A DNA stretch of 62,779 nucleotides from contig NZ_ASXG01000080.1 of NCBI RefSeq assembly GCF_000411975.1, positions 1 to 62,779 on the forward strand, given 5' to 3'. Positions 34,885 through 43,138 of this stretch are shown here, one piece after another. This DNA comes from Amycolatopsis orientalis DSM 43388 (GTDB lineage: Bacteria > Actinomycetota > Actinomycetes > Mycobacteriales > Pseudonocardiaceae). A program made the position numbers and the translations under genes. Positions within the stretch are counted from its first letter, which is position 1. Each line of letters starts with the position of its first letter. The notes beneath the pieces are model-generated. The model was not told where the DNA came from, searched no databases, and saw only the letters and a list, made by a program, of their open reading frames with translations.

Positions 34885-34937
34885 GATTCTCTTGCCGGGC
34901 CAGGGTTTTCTTCGCTGGCGGCCGGTAGGATCGAAGC

Positions 34938-35432
34938 ATGCCCGAACTGCTGGCTCCCAGCGTCCGCTTGCACCGCGCCTGGCTGGAAGCGCATCGCGAA
35001 TGGGGCCCGGGCGCGCACGAGGACGGCTTCGGCCTGTCCGCCTCGGACCAGGTCGATTCCCCGGCTGGCTTCGCCGCCTGGGTCGGCTCGTTGGCGCGAG
35101 AGAACGCCGTGCCTCGCTGGATAGTCGAAGACGGACAGGTGCTCGGCGGAATCGCGCTGCGCACTGGACCGGCCGAGTACGTGCGCTGGGCCGGTCACCT
35201 AGGCTTCGGCATCCGCCCCTCGGGACGCGGCCGTGGCCTCGCTGCCTGGGCGCTGCGCCAAATGCTGCCCGAGGCTCGGCGGCTGGGCCTGTCCCGAGTG
35301 CTCTTGGTGTGCGCGGGGGAGAACCTGGCGTCCGCCAAGACGATCGAACGCGCGGGCGGCGTGCTGGAGGAAGTCCGTCAGACCGGCCGCGGATCGGTGC
35401 GGCGGTACTGGATCGCACTGGAATCGCGCTGA
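34938..35432 (+). CDS. GNAT-family N-acetyltransferase
   Basis: A 164-residue acetyltransferase. HLGFGIRPSGRGRGLAAWALRQML is the acetyl-CoA pyrophosphate motif (R-G-x-G-x-A variant). VLLVCAGENLASAKTIERAGGVLEEV is the Asn-containing motif B strand and helix that lets residues near the C-terminus close the site. The general layout matches RimJ-like enzymes acting on amines or protein N-termini. TAGGAT six bases before ATG 34938 suggests a leaderless transcript. Substrate unknown. Confidence 0.87.
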   Translation: MPELLAPSVRLHRAWLEAHREWGPGAHEDGFGLSASDQVDSPAGFAAWVGSLARENAVPRWIVEDGQVLGGIALRTGPAEYVRWAGHLGFGIRPSGRGRGLAAWALRQMLPEARRLGLSRVLLVCAGENLASAKTIERAGGVLEEVRQTGRGSVRRYWIALESR

Positions 35433-35782
35433 GCCGCGCCTGCTGTTCGCCATCGCGGAGCAGTGGGGGCTCGGCCTTGAGCTGCCGAGACCTCAACGAG
35501 AACTCGGCCATTCGGTCGTTCCTGCTCGCGGTGGCTGACGGCACTTTCGGTTTGGCGGTCTGTTCCGCAGCGAATGCCAGCCGGAGCGGTCTGCCAGCGG
35601 CGCATAGGTTCGCCACCACGGGAGCACGGGGCCAGATCAGGCGCGGAGGCACCCGTCTCGGCGCAGATCAAGCGCGGATTACAGGTGTCCCTGCGGTAAT
35701 CGGACAGCGCGCCATGAGTTCAGGCGGTGCGCTCCGTACGGTGCGCGAGTCGCGCGGCAGCCGCTCGAAAAACCCGCCCATC
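35433..35782. other. 350-bp gap without a supported gene
   Basis: No reading frame here has a start, ribosome-binding site and composition that I trust. Only a short GATTAC/GTAATC inverted repeat near 35680-35702 is visible. It may be the decayed end of something lost between the GNAT gene and the regulator. Confidence 0.5.
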
Positions 35783-36469
35783 TCACTCCGCGGCCGCGAC
35801 GCTGTCCTTCAAACTCCGTCCCGGAAGCAACCGGCTGATCGCGTCCTCCATGTGCGCGTCCAGCAACTGCAGCGCCGTCTCCTCGTCACCCGAGCGCAGG
35901 GCTTCGATGATCCGCGTGTGCTCCTCGAGCCGGTCCTCCACGCCCTGATACGTGCTCTGCAGCAACGTCAGGCACATCCGCGTCTCGATCAGCAGCGTCC
36001 GGGCCATGCGCACCAACCGCTTGCTGCCGGACGCGTTGATCAGCGCCTCGTGGAAGCGCAGATCCGCCTCCGACAACGCGGCCGGGTCGTCCGCGGCCGC
36101 GGCCATGTCGGCGACGTTCTGTTCCAGCATCGCGGCCACCGCTTCGTGGTCTCCGCGGAACGCGCGCAGCAGGGCGGCTCGTTCCACCGCCGAACGGGCC
36201 AGATAGATGTCGAACACGTCCTCCGGTTCGAGGTCGATCACGAACAGGCCCCGGTGGCGTTCGCTGCGCAGCAAACCCTCGGAAACGAGGTGCTGCATCG
36301 CTTCCCGCAGCGGGCCGCGCGAGACCTGGAAGCGGGCGGCCAGGTCGGTTTCGCCGAGCTGGGTGCCCGGCGGGAGCGCGCCGGTCATGATCGCGTCGCG
36401 CAGCTGGCGCGCGATCACGGCCGCGGTCGATTCCCGGCTCACCGGTTCTATGTCAGGCAGTGCGACCAC
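35783..36469 (-). CDS. GntR-family regulator, FCD (FadR) subgroup
   Basis: A 228-residue repressor. The winged-helix domain (AVIARQLRDAIMTGALPPGTQL ... FQVSRGPLREAMQHLVSEGLL) is followed by an all-helical FCD domain with the acid and histidine residues that bind a metal and carboxylate effector (DIYLARSAVERAALL, DLRFHEALINAS, EEHTRIIEAL). It starts 3 bp after the upstream racemase-fold gene and is the last gene of that transcript. FCD proteins bind short palindromes with TTGT/ACAA arms, as found three times around it. I infer control of all four catabolic units in 29.9-41 kb, induced by a pathway acid. Confidence 0.93.
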   Translation of the reverse strand: MVALPDIEPVSRESTAAVIARQLRDAIMTGALPPGTQLGETDLAARFQVSRGPLREAMQHLVSEGLLRSERHRGLFVIDLEPEDVFDIYLARSAVERAALLRAFRGDHEAVAAMLEQNVADMAAAADDPAALSEADLRFHEALINASGSKRLVRMARTLLIETRMCLTLLQSTYQGVEDRLEEHTRIIEALRSGDEETALQLLDAHMEDAISRLLPGRSLKDSVAAAE

Positions 36470-36472
36470 GGG

Positions 36473-37207
36473 TCAGCCCTTCGTCCGGAACAACGCGCCC
36501 AGCGAACGCACCAGCCGGGTCGTGCCGGTCAGCCGCAGGCCTTCCCACACGGTCACCTGGTTGGCGGTCAGCACCGGCTTGCCGAGCTTCGCCTCGATGG
36601 CGGTGATCTCGCCGAGCGTGCGCATCGCGGTGTCCGGCACCAGGACCGCGTCGGCGTCCGGGTGGTCGTGGCTCACCGCCAGATCGACCACGGCCTCGGG
36701 CGCGAGCCTGCCGACCTCGGCGGCGGTGTCGATGTCGGCGCTCGACATCGACAGCACCTCGACACCCCCGGCGGCGAGGAAGTCCACGAACAGCCGCGCG
36801 ACGTCGTCGGGGTAGCTCGCGGCCACCGCGACTCGTCGCACGCCAAGGGCTTTCGCCGCGTGCACGAAGGCGAAGGACGTGCTCGAAGCCGGCACCCCGG
36901 CGGCCTTGGCGAGCTGGTCGGCCTGGTTGCGCGCGCCGTCCCAGCCGTACACGAAGCTGCCGGACGTGCACGCCCACACCACCGCTTCCGGCTGGTGCTT
37001 CGCGAGCAGCCGGGCGCCTTCGGCGAGGCGGGCTTCGCTGCCGAGGTCGAGCAGCTCCGGCACGGCGTGCAAGTCGGTGCCGTAGATGTGCGCCACCGGC
37101 AGGCTGATGTCGCCTTCCGTCGAATCGGAGCCACCGAGAAGCTGTTCCGCGAGCGGGTAGTCGTCCTCGGCCGCGTGGTCGGGGTAGATGAAGCCGATCG
37201 TGGTCAC
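36473..37207 (-). CDS. Maleate-isomerase / Asp-Glu-racemase-fold enzyme (single-cysteine form)
   Basis: A 244-residue member of the Asp/Glu racemase superfamily, nearest to maleate cis-trans isomerase and arylmalonate decarboxylase. GFIYPDHAAEDDYPL is the family opening. VVWACTSGSFVYG holds the first catalytic cysteine (about residue 80). The second site reads VLVPDTAMRTL, so the usual second cysteine is replaced by Asp. A two-cysteine isomerase mechanism is therefore unlikely; decarboxylation, cleavage or a modified isomerisation is possible. Its start lies 21 bp below operator site B. The paralogue at 37254 keeps both cysteines, so the two probably catalyse different steps. Confidence 0.85.
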   Translation of the reverse strand: MTTIGFIYPDHAAEDDYPLAEQLLGGSDSTEGDISLPVAHIYGTDLHAVPELLDLGSEARLAEGARLLAKHQPEAVVWACTSGSFVYGWDGARNQADQLAKAAGVPASSTSFAFVHAAKALGVRRVAVAASYPDDVARLFVDFLAAGGVEVLSMSSADIDTAAEVGRLAPEAVVDLAVSHDHPDADAVLVPDTAMRTLGEITAIEAKLGKPVLTANQVTVWEGLRLTGTTRLVRSLGALFRTKG

Positions 37208-37227
37208 GAAACCTCCGGGATGCGCAA

Positions 37228-37239
37228 ATTGTCGACAAT
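37228..37239. promoter_or_regulatory. GntR-type operator, site B
   Basis: ATTGTCGACAAT is a perfect 12-bp palindrome in the 46-bp gap between the two racemase-fold genes, 21 bp from the start of the second. It implies an internal promoter serving that gene and gntR, hence autoregulation. Confidence 0.78.
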
Positions 37240-37253
37240 ATTACCGGGACCGG

Positions 37254-37994
37254 TCAAGACACCTCCCGCAGCCACTGGCCGGGGCCCACCACGGGCAGCC
37301 GCATCCGGCGCAGGCAGGCCCACATGGTCAGCTGGTTGGCGGTCAGCACGGGTTTGCCGAGCGCCTTCTCCAGCGGCTCGATCAGGTCGAACGTGGGGAG
37401 GTTGGTGCAGCTGACGAAAATCGCCTCGGCGTCGCGGTGGTCCGCGCCCAGGATCCGCTCGGCGATGGTGCGGTAGCTGACCTTCCAGATGCCGCCGCCG
37501 AGTCCGAGGTGGTCGCTGGACACGGTGGTCACGCCGACCTCGGCGAGGAAATCGTGGAGTTTGCCGGTGAGGTCGGCGTCGTACGGCGTGAGCACCGAGA
37601 TCCGGCGCAGGTCGAGCTGGTGCAGCACCTCGACGAGGGCGCCGGAGGTGGTGACCGCGTCCGGCGCGCCCGCGTCGCAGATCGCCTTGGTGAGGGAGCG
37701 TTCGTAGTCGATGCCGTTCACGAAGCTGCCCGAGGTGCACAGGTACGCGACGACCTCCGGCTCCACGTGCAGCACGTCGCGCGTGGCCGCGGCGAGGTGC
37801 CTGCTGTCGCTCACCAGCTGCGCCATCTCCATGCTGACCGGGACCGGTTCGTATGGCGTGCGGGCGAGATGCAACGACACCTCCATCGGCACCCAGCGCC
37901 ACAACTCGCGCTCGAGCGCGAGGTCGAACGGCGCGATCACGCCGATGCCTCGCTGGGCGAGCGGGCCCTCGAACGCGAGGAAGTCCAGATCCAA
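37254..37994 (-). CDS. Maleate-isomerase / Asp-Glu-racemase-fold enzyme (two-cysteine form)
   Basis: A 246-residue paralogue of the preceding enzyme. GIGVIAPFDLALERELW opens the fold. VAYLCTSGSFVNG holds the first catalytic cysteine (about residue 86) and AIFVSCTNLPTFDL the second (about residue 200), as in true maleate isomerases and EutA-like proteins. It could isomerise a maleate-like cis dicarboxylate or racemise an acid. It diverges from the D-2-hydroxyacid dehydrogenase across a 93-bp gap with operator site C, and is the first gene of the transcript that ends in gntR. Confidence 0.87.
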   Translation of the reverse strand: MDLDFLAFEGPLAQRGIGVIAPFDLALERELWRWVPMEVSLHLARTPYEPVPVSMEMAQLVSDSRHLAAATRDVLHVEPEVVAYLCTSGSFVNGIDYERSLTKAICDAGAPDAVTTSGALVEVLHQLDLRRISVLTPYDADLTGKLHDFLAEVGVTTVSSDHLGLGGGIWKVSYRTIAERILGADHRDAEAIFVSCTNLPTFDLIEPLEKALGKPVLTANQLTMWACLRRMRLPVVGPGQWLREVS

Positions 37995-38055
37995 GGTTCA
38001 GCCTCCGGAATACGCCTGTGCCGATGCCCGTCCGGTGCTCCGGGGGTAGTCCTCG

Positions 38056-38069
38056 GATTGTTGACAATC
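38056..38069. promoter_or_regulatory. GntR-type operator, site C
   Basis: GATTGTTGACAATC, a 14-bp near-palindrome, lies between the divergent starts at 37994 and 38088, 18 bp from the latter. It shares the 12-bp core with sites A and B. Confidence 0.76.
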
Positions 38070-38087
38070 ATACGAGCCACTTTTACC

Positions 38088-39104
38088 GTGTCAATCGTGA
38101 TCGCCCCGGAAAACCCCGTACTGGCAGTGCTCTGCGGGGCAGACCATCCACCGGACATGGCCGCTATCGAAGACGCGGCGGTCGTTCGTTACACCGACGA
38201 GCGCGGCCTCGCCGGTGCGCTGGCCGGTGCGGACGCCCTGTTTGTCTACGATTTCCTGTCCGGGGCGGTCCCGGGGGCATGGCACGCCGCGGACCGGTTG
38301 CAGTGGCTGCACATCGCGAGCGCCGGCGTCGACCCGGTGCTGTTCCCGGGGCTGCGCGAGAGCGACGTCGTGCTCACGAATTCGCGCGGGGTGTTCGACG
38401 ACGCCATCGCCGAATACGTGCTGGGTGTCGTGCTGTCGTTCGCCAAGGACTTCGCGCGTTCGCTCGACCTGCAGCGCGCCGGCACGTGGAAGCACCGCGA
38501 GACCGAGCGGATCGCCGGGCGGGCGGTGCTGGTGGTCGGCACCGGGCCGATCGGCAGGGCCATCGCGCGGATGCTGCGCGCGGCCGGGATGCGCGTGTCC
38601 GGAGCGGGGCGCCGGGCCCGCGTCGGGGATCCGGATTTCGGCGTCGTGCACGAATCCGCCCAGCTGCCGCGGTACCTGCCCGAATTCGACTACATCGTCG
38701 CGGTCGCGCCCCTCACCGACCAGACCAAAGGCATGTTCGACGCCGCCGCGTTCGCCGCGATGAAGCCGTCCGCGCGGTTCGTCAACGTCGGCCGCGGCGA
38801 GCTGGTGGTCACCTCCGACCTGATCGCCGCGCTTCAGGCCGGGGAGATCGCCGGTGCCGCGCTCGACGTCTTCGAAACCGAGCCGCTGCCCCCTGAGAGT
38901 CCACTGTGGACTATGCCGGACGTCCTGCTGTCGCCGCACATGTCGGGTGATTTCCTCGGCTGGCGGAGGACACTGGTCGAGGTGTTCGCGGGGAACTTCC
39001 GGCGCTGGCTCGCCGGGGAACCGCTGTGGAACGTCGTGGACAAACGGCTCGGCTACGTGCCGTCCGAATCGCAGGGAGGCGCCGGATGGGCGACCGGGAA
39101 CTGA
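38088..39104 (+). CDS. D-2-hydroxyacid dehydrogenase
   Basis: A 338-residue NAD(P)-dependent dehydrogenase of the phosphoglycerate/glyoxylate reductase group. VLVVGTGPIGRAIARML is the dinucleotide motif near residues 147-163. The catalytic set is intact: Arg236 in NVGRGELV, Glu265 in FETEPLP and His284 in LSPHMSG. The lid helix WKHRETERIAGR fits relatives that act on small 2-keto acids. GTG 38088 was chosen; a GTG nine bases later is possible. The amidase start lies 19 bp inside its 3' end, so the two are coupled. It probably interconverts a 2-keto and D-2-hydroxy acid in the pathway. Confidence 0.92.
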   Translation: MSIVIAPENPVLAVLCGADHPPDMAAIEDAAVVRYTDERGLAGALAGADALFVYDFLSGAVPGAWHAADRLQWLHIASAGVDPVLFPGLRESDVVLTNSRGVFDDAIAEYVLGVVLSFAKDFARSLDLQRAGTWKHRETERIAGRAVLVVGTGPIGRAIARMLRAAGMRVSGAGRRARVGDPDFGVVHESAQLPRYLPEFDYIVAVAPLTDQTKGMFDAAAFAAMKPSARFVNVGRGELVVTSDLIAALQAGEIAGAALDVFETEPLPPESPLWTMPDVLLSPHMSGDFLGWRRTLVEVFAGNFRRWLAGEPLWNVVDKRLGYVPSESQGGAGWATGN

Positions 39105-40468
39105 CCGCCAGCGAACTCGTCGCCGCCTACGCCACCGGCGAGCTGTCGCCGGTCGAGGCGACGAAGAGCGCCCTGCAGAACATCGAGGACCGAGACGGCG
39201 AGATCAACGCCTACTGCCTCGTCGACGCCGAGCGCGCGCTCGACCAGGCGAAGGCGGCCGAGGCCCGGTGGCGCGACGGGAATCCGATCGGCGCGCTCGA
39301 CGGCGTCCCGGCGTCGATCAAGGACATCTTCCTCACCCAGGGCTGGCCGACGCTGCGCGGTTCCACGAGCATCCCGGTCGACCAGCCGTGGGAGGTCGAC
39401 AGCCCGGTGATGGCGCGGATGCGCGAGGCGGGTCTCGTCGTGCTCGGCAAGACGACCACGCCGGAGATCGCGTGGAAGGGCGTCACCGACAGCGCGCTGT
39501 CGGGCATCACGCGCAATCCGGTGAACCCGCGGATGACGGCGGGCGGGTCCAGCGGCGGCAGCGCGGCCGCGGTCGCGGCGGCGATGGGCGAGTTGTCCGT
39601 CGGCACCGACGGCGGCGGCTCGATCCGGATTCCCGCGTCCTTCTGCGGAATCGTCGGCATGAAGCCGACGCACGGCCGGGTCCCGCTGTTCCCGGCGAGC
39701 CCGTTCGGGCCGCTCGCGCACGCCGGGCCGATGGCGCGCAGCGTGGACGACACGGCGTTGCTGCTGGACGTCCTCGCGCTCCCGGACCACCGCGACCCGA
39801 CCGGCCTGGAGCCGCCGATCAGCGCGTACCGCGAGGCAGCGCGACGGGACGTGCGCGGGCTCATCGCGGCCTTCTCGCCCACGCTCGGTTTCGTCGACGT
39901 GGACCCGGAAGTCGCGACGATCGTCCAGTCGGCCGTGCAGTCGCTCGCCGACGCCGGACTGCAGGTGGAGCAGGCCGATCCCGGGTTCGCCGATCCGAAG
40001 CCCGCCTTCGACGTGCTGTGGTCGGCCGGTGCGGCGAAGTCGCTCGAAGCGTTCCCGCCGGGCAGCGAACAGCGAGTCGATCCGGGCCTGCGCCGCGTGT
40101 GGGAAAAGGGCCGCACCTACTCGGCGAGCGATTACCTCGACGCCACCGCGGAACGCGCCGCACTCGGCATCCTGATGGGCGAGTTCCACACCCGCTACGA
40201 CGTGCTGCTCACCCCGACCGTCCCGATCCCGCCGTTCGAGGCGGGCCACGACGTGCCGCCGGGCAGCGGGATGACCGAATGGCCGGAGTGGACCCCGTTC
40301 ACCTATCCGTTCAACATGACGCAGCAGCCGGCGATCAGCGTCCCGGCCGGGCGCACCGAATCGGGCCTTCCGGTCGGCCTGCAGATCGTCGGCCCGCGCC
40401 ATTCCGACGACCTGGTGCTGGCAGTGGCGAAACTGCTGGAGGAGGTCCGGCCCTGGGCCGCTCCGTGA
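39086..40468 (+). CDS. Amidase (amidase signature family)
   Basis: A 460-residue Ser-cisSer-Lys hydrolase. The catalytic triad is visible: Lys79 in VPASIKDIFL, the cis-Ser in AGGSSGGSAA (Ser155/156) and nucleophile Ser179 in TDGGGSIRIPAS. GIVGMKPTHGRVP follows as expected. It hydrolyses a carboxamide, releasing ammonia or an amine, and may begin the pathway by opening the substrate. AGGGAGG precedes ATG 39086, which lies inside the previous gene. GatB or other glutaminyl-tRNA partners are absent, so a catabolic role is favoured. Confidence 0.93.
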   Translation: MGDRELTASELVAAYATGELSPVEATKSALQNIEDRDGEINAYCLVDAERALDQAKAAEARWRDGNPIGALDGVPASIKDIFLTQGWPTLRGSTSIPVDQPWEVDSPVMARMREAGLVVLGKTTTPEIAWKGVTDSALSGITRNPVNPRMTAGGSSGGSAAAVAAAMGELSVGTDGGGSIRIPASFCGIVGMKPTHGRVPLFPASPFGPLAHAGPMARSVDDTALLLDVLALPDHRDPTGLEPPISAYREAARRDVRGLIAAFSPTLGFVDVDPEVATIVQSAVQSLADAGLQVEQADPGFADPKPAFDVLWSAGAAKSLEAFPPGSEQRVDPGLRRVWEKGRTYSASDYLDATAERAALGILMGEFHTRYDVLLTPTVPIPPFEAGHDVPPGSGMTEWPEWTPFTYPFNMTQQPAISVPAGRTESGLPVGLQIVGPRHSDDLVLAVAKLLEEVRPWAAP

Positions 40469-40502
40469 CGTCCGCGCACCCGGCTGTGGCAGGCTGTCGC
40501 GC

Positions 40503-40979
40503 ATGACCGAGTTCACCGCGCCCATCGACGACCGCTGGTTCGAGGACTATCCCGAAGGCGCGGTGTACGAGTTCGGCGACACGACCGTCACCGAGGCGGA
40601 GATCATCGAGTTCGCCGAGAAGTACGACCCGCAGAGCTTCCACGTCGACCCGGCAGCGGCGAAGGAAGGCCCGTTCGGCGGCTTGATCGCGAGCGGCTGG
40701 CACACGTCGAGCCTGATGATGCGGATGTTCGCCGACCACTACCTGTCGTCGGTCGCGAGCCTCGGCAGCCCGGGCGTCGACGAACTGCGCTGGCCGCGCC
40801 CGGTGCGGCCGGGAGACCGGCTGCGGATGCGGGCGACGGTCCTCGAAGCACGACTGTCGAAGTCGAAGCCCGACCGCGGTCTCGTGCGCACCCGGATGGA
40901 GCTGTTCAACGGCGACGACGAGCTGGTGTTCAGCGCCAGCGCAGTCAACTTCCTGTCGGTACGGCCGACCGGTTCGTGA
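40503..40979 (+). CDS. MaoC-type hydratase/dehydratase
   Basis: A 158-residue hot-dog-fold protein with the R-hydratase signature: YDPQSFHVDPAAA contains the catalytic Asp and His, and GGLIASGWHTSSLMMRM is the conserved hot-dog helix. Such enzymes hydrate 2-enoyl-CoA to the R-3-hydroxyacyl-CoA, or act on mesaconyl/itaconyl-type CoAs. It follows the amidase after 34 bp on the same strand and may belong to the same transcript. The last 35 bp overlap the 3' end of a dead MFS gene on the other strand. Confidence 0.9.
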   Translation: MTEFTAPIDDRWFEDYPEGAVYEFGDTTVTEAEIIEFAEKYDPQSFHVDPAAAKEGPFGGLIASGWHTSSLMMRMFADHYLSSVASLGSPGVDELRWPRPVRPGDRLRMRATVLEARLSKSKPDRGLVRTRMELFNGDDELVFSASAVNFLSVRPTGS

Positions 40980-42101
40980 GCTGCCGGACCTCGCGGCTGC
41001 ACAGCGCGAGCCCGGTCGCGACGAGGCTCAGCACTCCGCACGCGACGAGCACCGGCTCGCGGCCGAAATGCGGCACGAGGGGACCCGCCGCGATCTGCCC
41101 GAGCGGCATCGCGGCGATCGGCCCTGGGATGTCGTAGGAGTACCCGCGCGCGAGCCGGTCGGCGGGATGTGTTCCTGCAGCGAAACGTCCCACGCGACGC
41201 TGAACTGCTCCATCGCCCAGCATCGCGACCAGCAGCGGGACGAGCGACGGACACCAGCCGAGCGTCAGCACCGGCAGCGCGTCCATCGCCACCAGGGCCA
41301 CCACGAGGAACAAGGCGTGCCGCGGTTGCCACTGCGCGGCGATGATCCCGCCCAGGAGCGCGCCCGCGGTCTGCGCCGCCAGTGCCAGCCCCCATCCGGA
41401 ACGCCCGAATGTCTCGCCCGCGACGACCGGTTCGATGACCACGAGCGTGCCGATCCCGGCAGCGTTGACGAAGCCGAACTGCGCCACCACCGCCCACACC
41501 CAGGTGCGGGACCGGAACTCGTGCCACCCGGCGACCAGGTCGGCGAGCGGCCTGCTGCCCGACGCTCGTTCGGCGCGCGGCAGCCGGACCGCGTGGTAGG
41601 CGAGTGCGGCGGCGAAGAACAGCAGCGCGTTCACCGCCAGGGCCCAGCCGGACCCGGCCGCTGCCACCGTGACCCCCGCCGCGGCGATGCGGTCGCCGTT
41701 GACCAGCAGCCGCAGCAACGCATTCGATGGAGCAAGCTGCTCTCACGGCACCGTCTGCGGAGTGATCGCTCCCGCGCCCCGTTGACCGCGCTCAGCGAGA
41801 CGAGAAACGGCATCGACGAGAATCCACAAAGGACACTCGCGGCGATCAGCGCCTGGCCGCGATCTCGGTACCCTGCGATCACCGGGCGCGGCTGCTTTTC
41901 GGCGAGCACCCCGCCGAAAAGCAGCAACAGCACGGTCGCCAGCGACCGCGCCCTGACGACCAGTCCGAGGTCGACCGCCGACCCGGTGCGGTCGAGCACC
42001 GCCAGCGCGACCGGAGCGACCGCATTGCCGAAGGTGCCGAGCGTCCGCCCGGCTGCGAGAGCACGGAAACTGCGGTGCCGCAACGGCTCCAGGAGGCTCA
42101 C
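40945..42101 (-). pseudogene. MFS transporter, inactivated by a frameshift and a stop
   Basis: The two halves of one 12-helix exporter lie in different frames. The first, from ATG 42101, reads RHRSFRALAAGRTLGTFGNAVAPVALA and runs normally to LVSLSAVNG. There, at the CCCC run near 41777-41780, one base appears to be missing. The restored frame gives GAGAITPQTVP, then a TGA at 41743-41745 where relatives have Arg, then EQLAPSNALLRLLVNGDR, and continues intact to 40945. Two lesions argue for a true pseudogene rather than a sequencing error. Its 3' end overlaps the MaoC gene by 35 bp. Confidence 0.85.
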
Positions 42102-42186
42102 CGGCCAAGCTTCCTGCGGTTGTCAACTGGATAATCAGCAGCTGGGAGCGCTCGCGCCGGGCCGGCCGCGATGCTGTCCTCGGCTC

Positions 42187-43137
42187 ATGCGGACGACGAC
42201 CCTTGGCCGCAGCGGCCTCGAAGTGTCCCGGATCGCCTTCGGCACCGGCGGGTTCGGCGGACAGTGGGGCAGTTTCGACGAGGGCACCGCGATCGCGGCG
42301 ATCCGGCGCGCGCACGAACTGGGCATCACCCTGTTCGATACCGCTCGCGCTTACGGGACCGCCGAATCTCTCCTGGGCAAAGCGCTGCGCAGCGAGCTGG
42401 ACCATCGCCGCGACAGCGTCGTCATCGCGACGAAGGGCGGGACTCATCCCGGCTCCGCACGCATCCGCGATTCCCGTCGCGAATGGCTCGCCAAGGGGGT
42501 GGACGACAGCCTGCGCGCGCTCGGCGTCGATCACCTCGACCTGTACCAGATCCACTGGCCGGACTCGCGGACTCCGGCCGACGAGGTCGCCGGAACGCTG
42601 CGGAAGTTCGTGGACGCCGGCAAGGTCCGCCATGTCGGAGTGTCGAACTACGACGCCGCGCAGCTCCGCGCGTTGAACGAGACGGTGGAAACCGTGCAGG
42701 TGCCGTATCACCTCTTCCGCCGCGGCGCGGAAGCCGATCCGCTCCCGTATGCCCGCGCGCACCACATCGGCGTGCTCGCCTACAGCGCGCTCGGCAGCGG
42801 CCTCCTCACTGGCTCGCTGACCGCGTCGACGGTCTTCGACGCCTCGGATTGGCGGTCACGTTCGTCCGCGTTCCGCGGAGAATCGTTGCGGCGCAACCTG
42901 AAGATCGTCGACCAGCTCTCTTCTTTCGCCGGCGAACGAGGCGCGACGGTGAGCCAGCTGGCCATCGCGTGGACGCTGGCGAAGGTCGATGTAGCCATCG
43001 TCGGCGCCCGCCGTCCGGCCAGCATCGAAAAGAGCGCGACCGACTTCGCGCTCACCGCGGCCGACCTCGCCGAAATCGACCGGATCGTCGCGGACGCGGC
43101 GCCGGTCGGCGGGGCCAGCCCGGAAGGCATCGACTGA
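42187..43137 (+). CDS. Aldo/keto reductase
   Basis: A 316-residue NADPH-dependent TIM-barrel reductase. ITLFDTARAYGTAESLLGKAL holds the catalytic Asp and Tyr, IATKGG the Lys and LYQIHWPD the His. GVSNYDAAQL and the C-terminal IVGARRPASIEKS NADP-binding segment complete the family pattern. It belongs to the tas/YajO-like branch that reduces aldehydes and ketones or acts on sugars. It diverges from the dead MFS gene and ends 1 bp from the convergent wax-ester synthase gene. It may have been the partner of the lost exporter. Confidence 0.92.
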   Translation: MRTTTLGRSGLEVSRIAFGTGGFGGQWGSFDEGTAIAAIRRAHELGITLFDTARAYGTAESLLGKALRSELDHRRDSVVIATKGGTHPGSARIRDSRREWLAKGVDDSLRALGVDHLDLYQIHWPDSRTPADEVAGTLRKFVDAGKVRHVGVSNYDAAQLRALNETVETVQVPYHLFRRGAEADPLPYARAHHIGVLAYSALGSGLLTGSLTASTVFDASDWRSRSSAFRGESLRRNLKIVDQLSSFAGERGATVSQLAIAWTLAKVDVAIVGARRPASIEKSATDFALTAADLAEIDRIVADAAPVGGASPEGID

Positions 43138-43138
43138 G

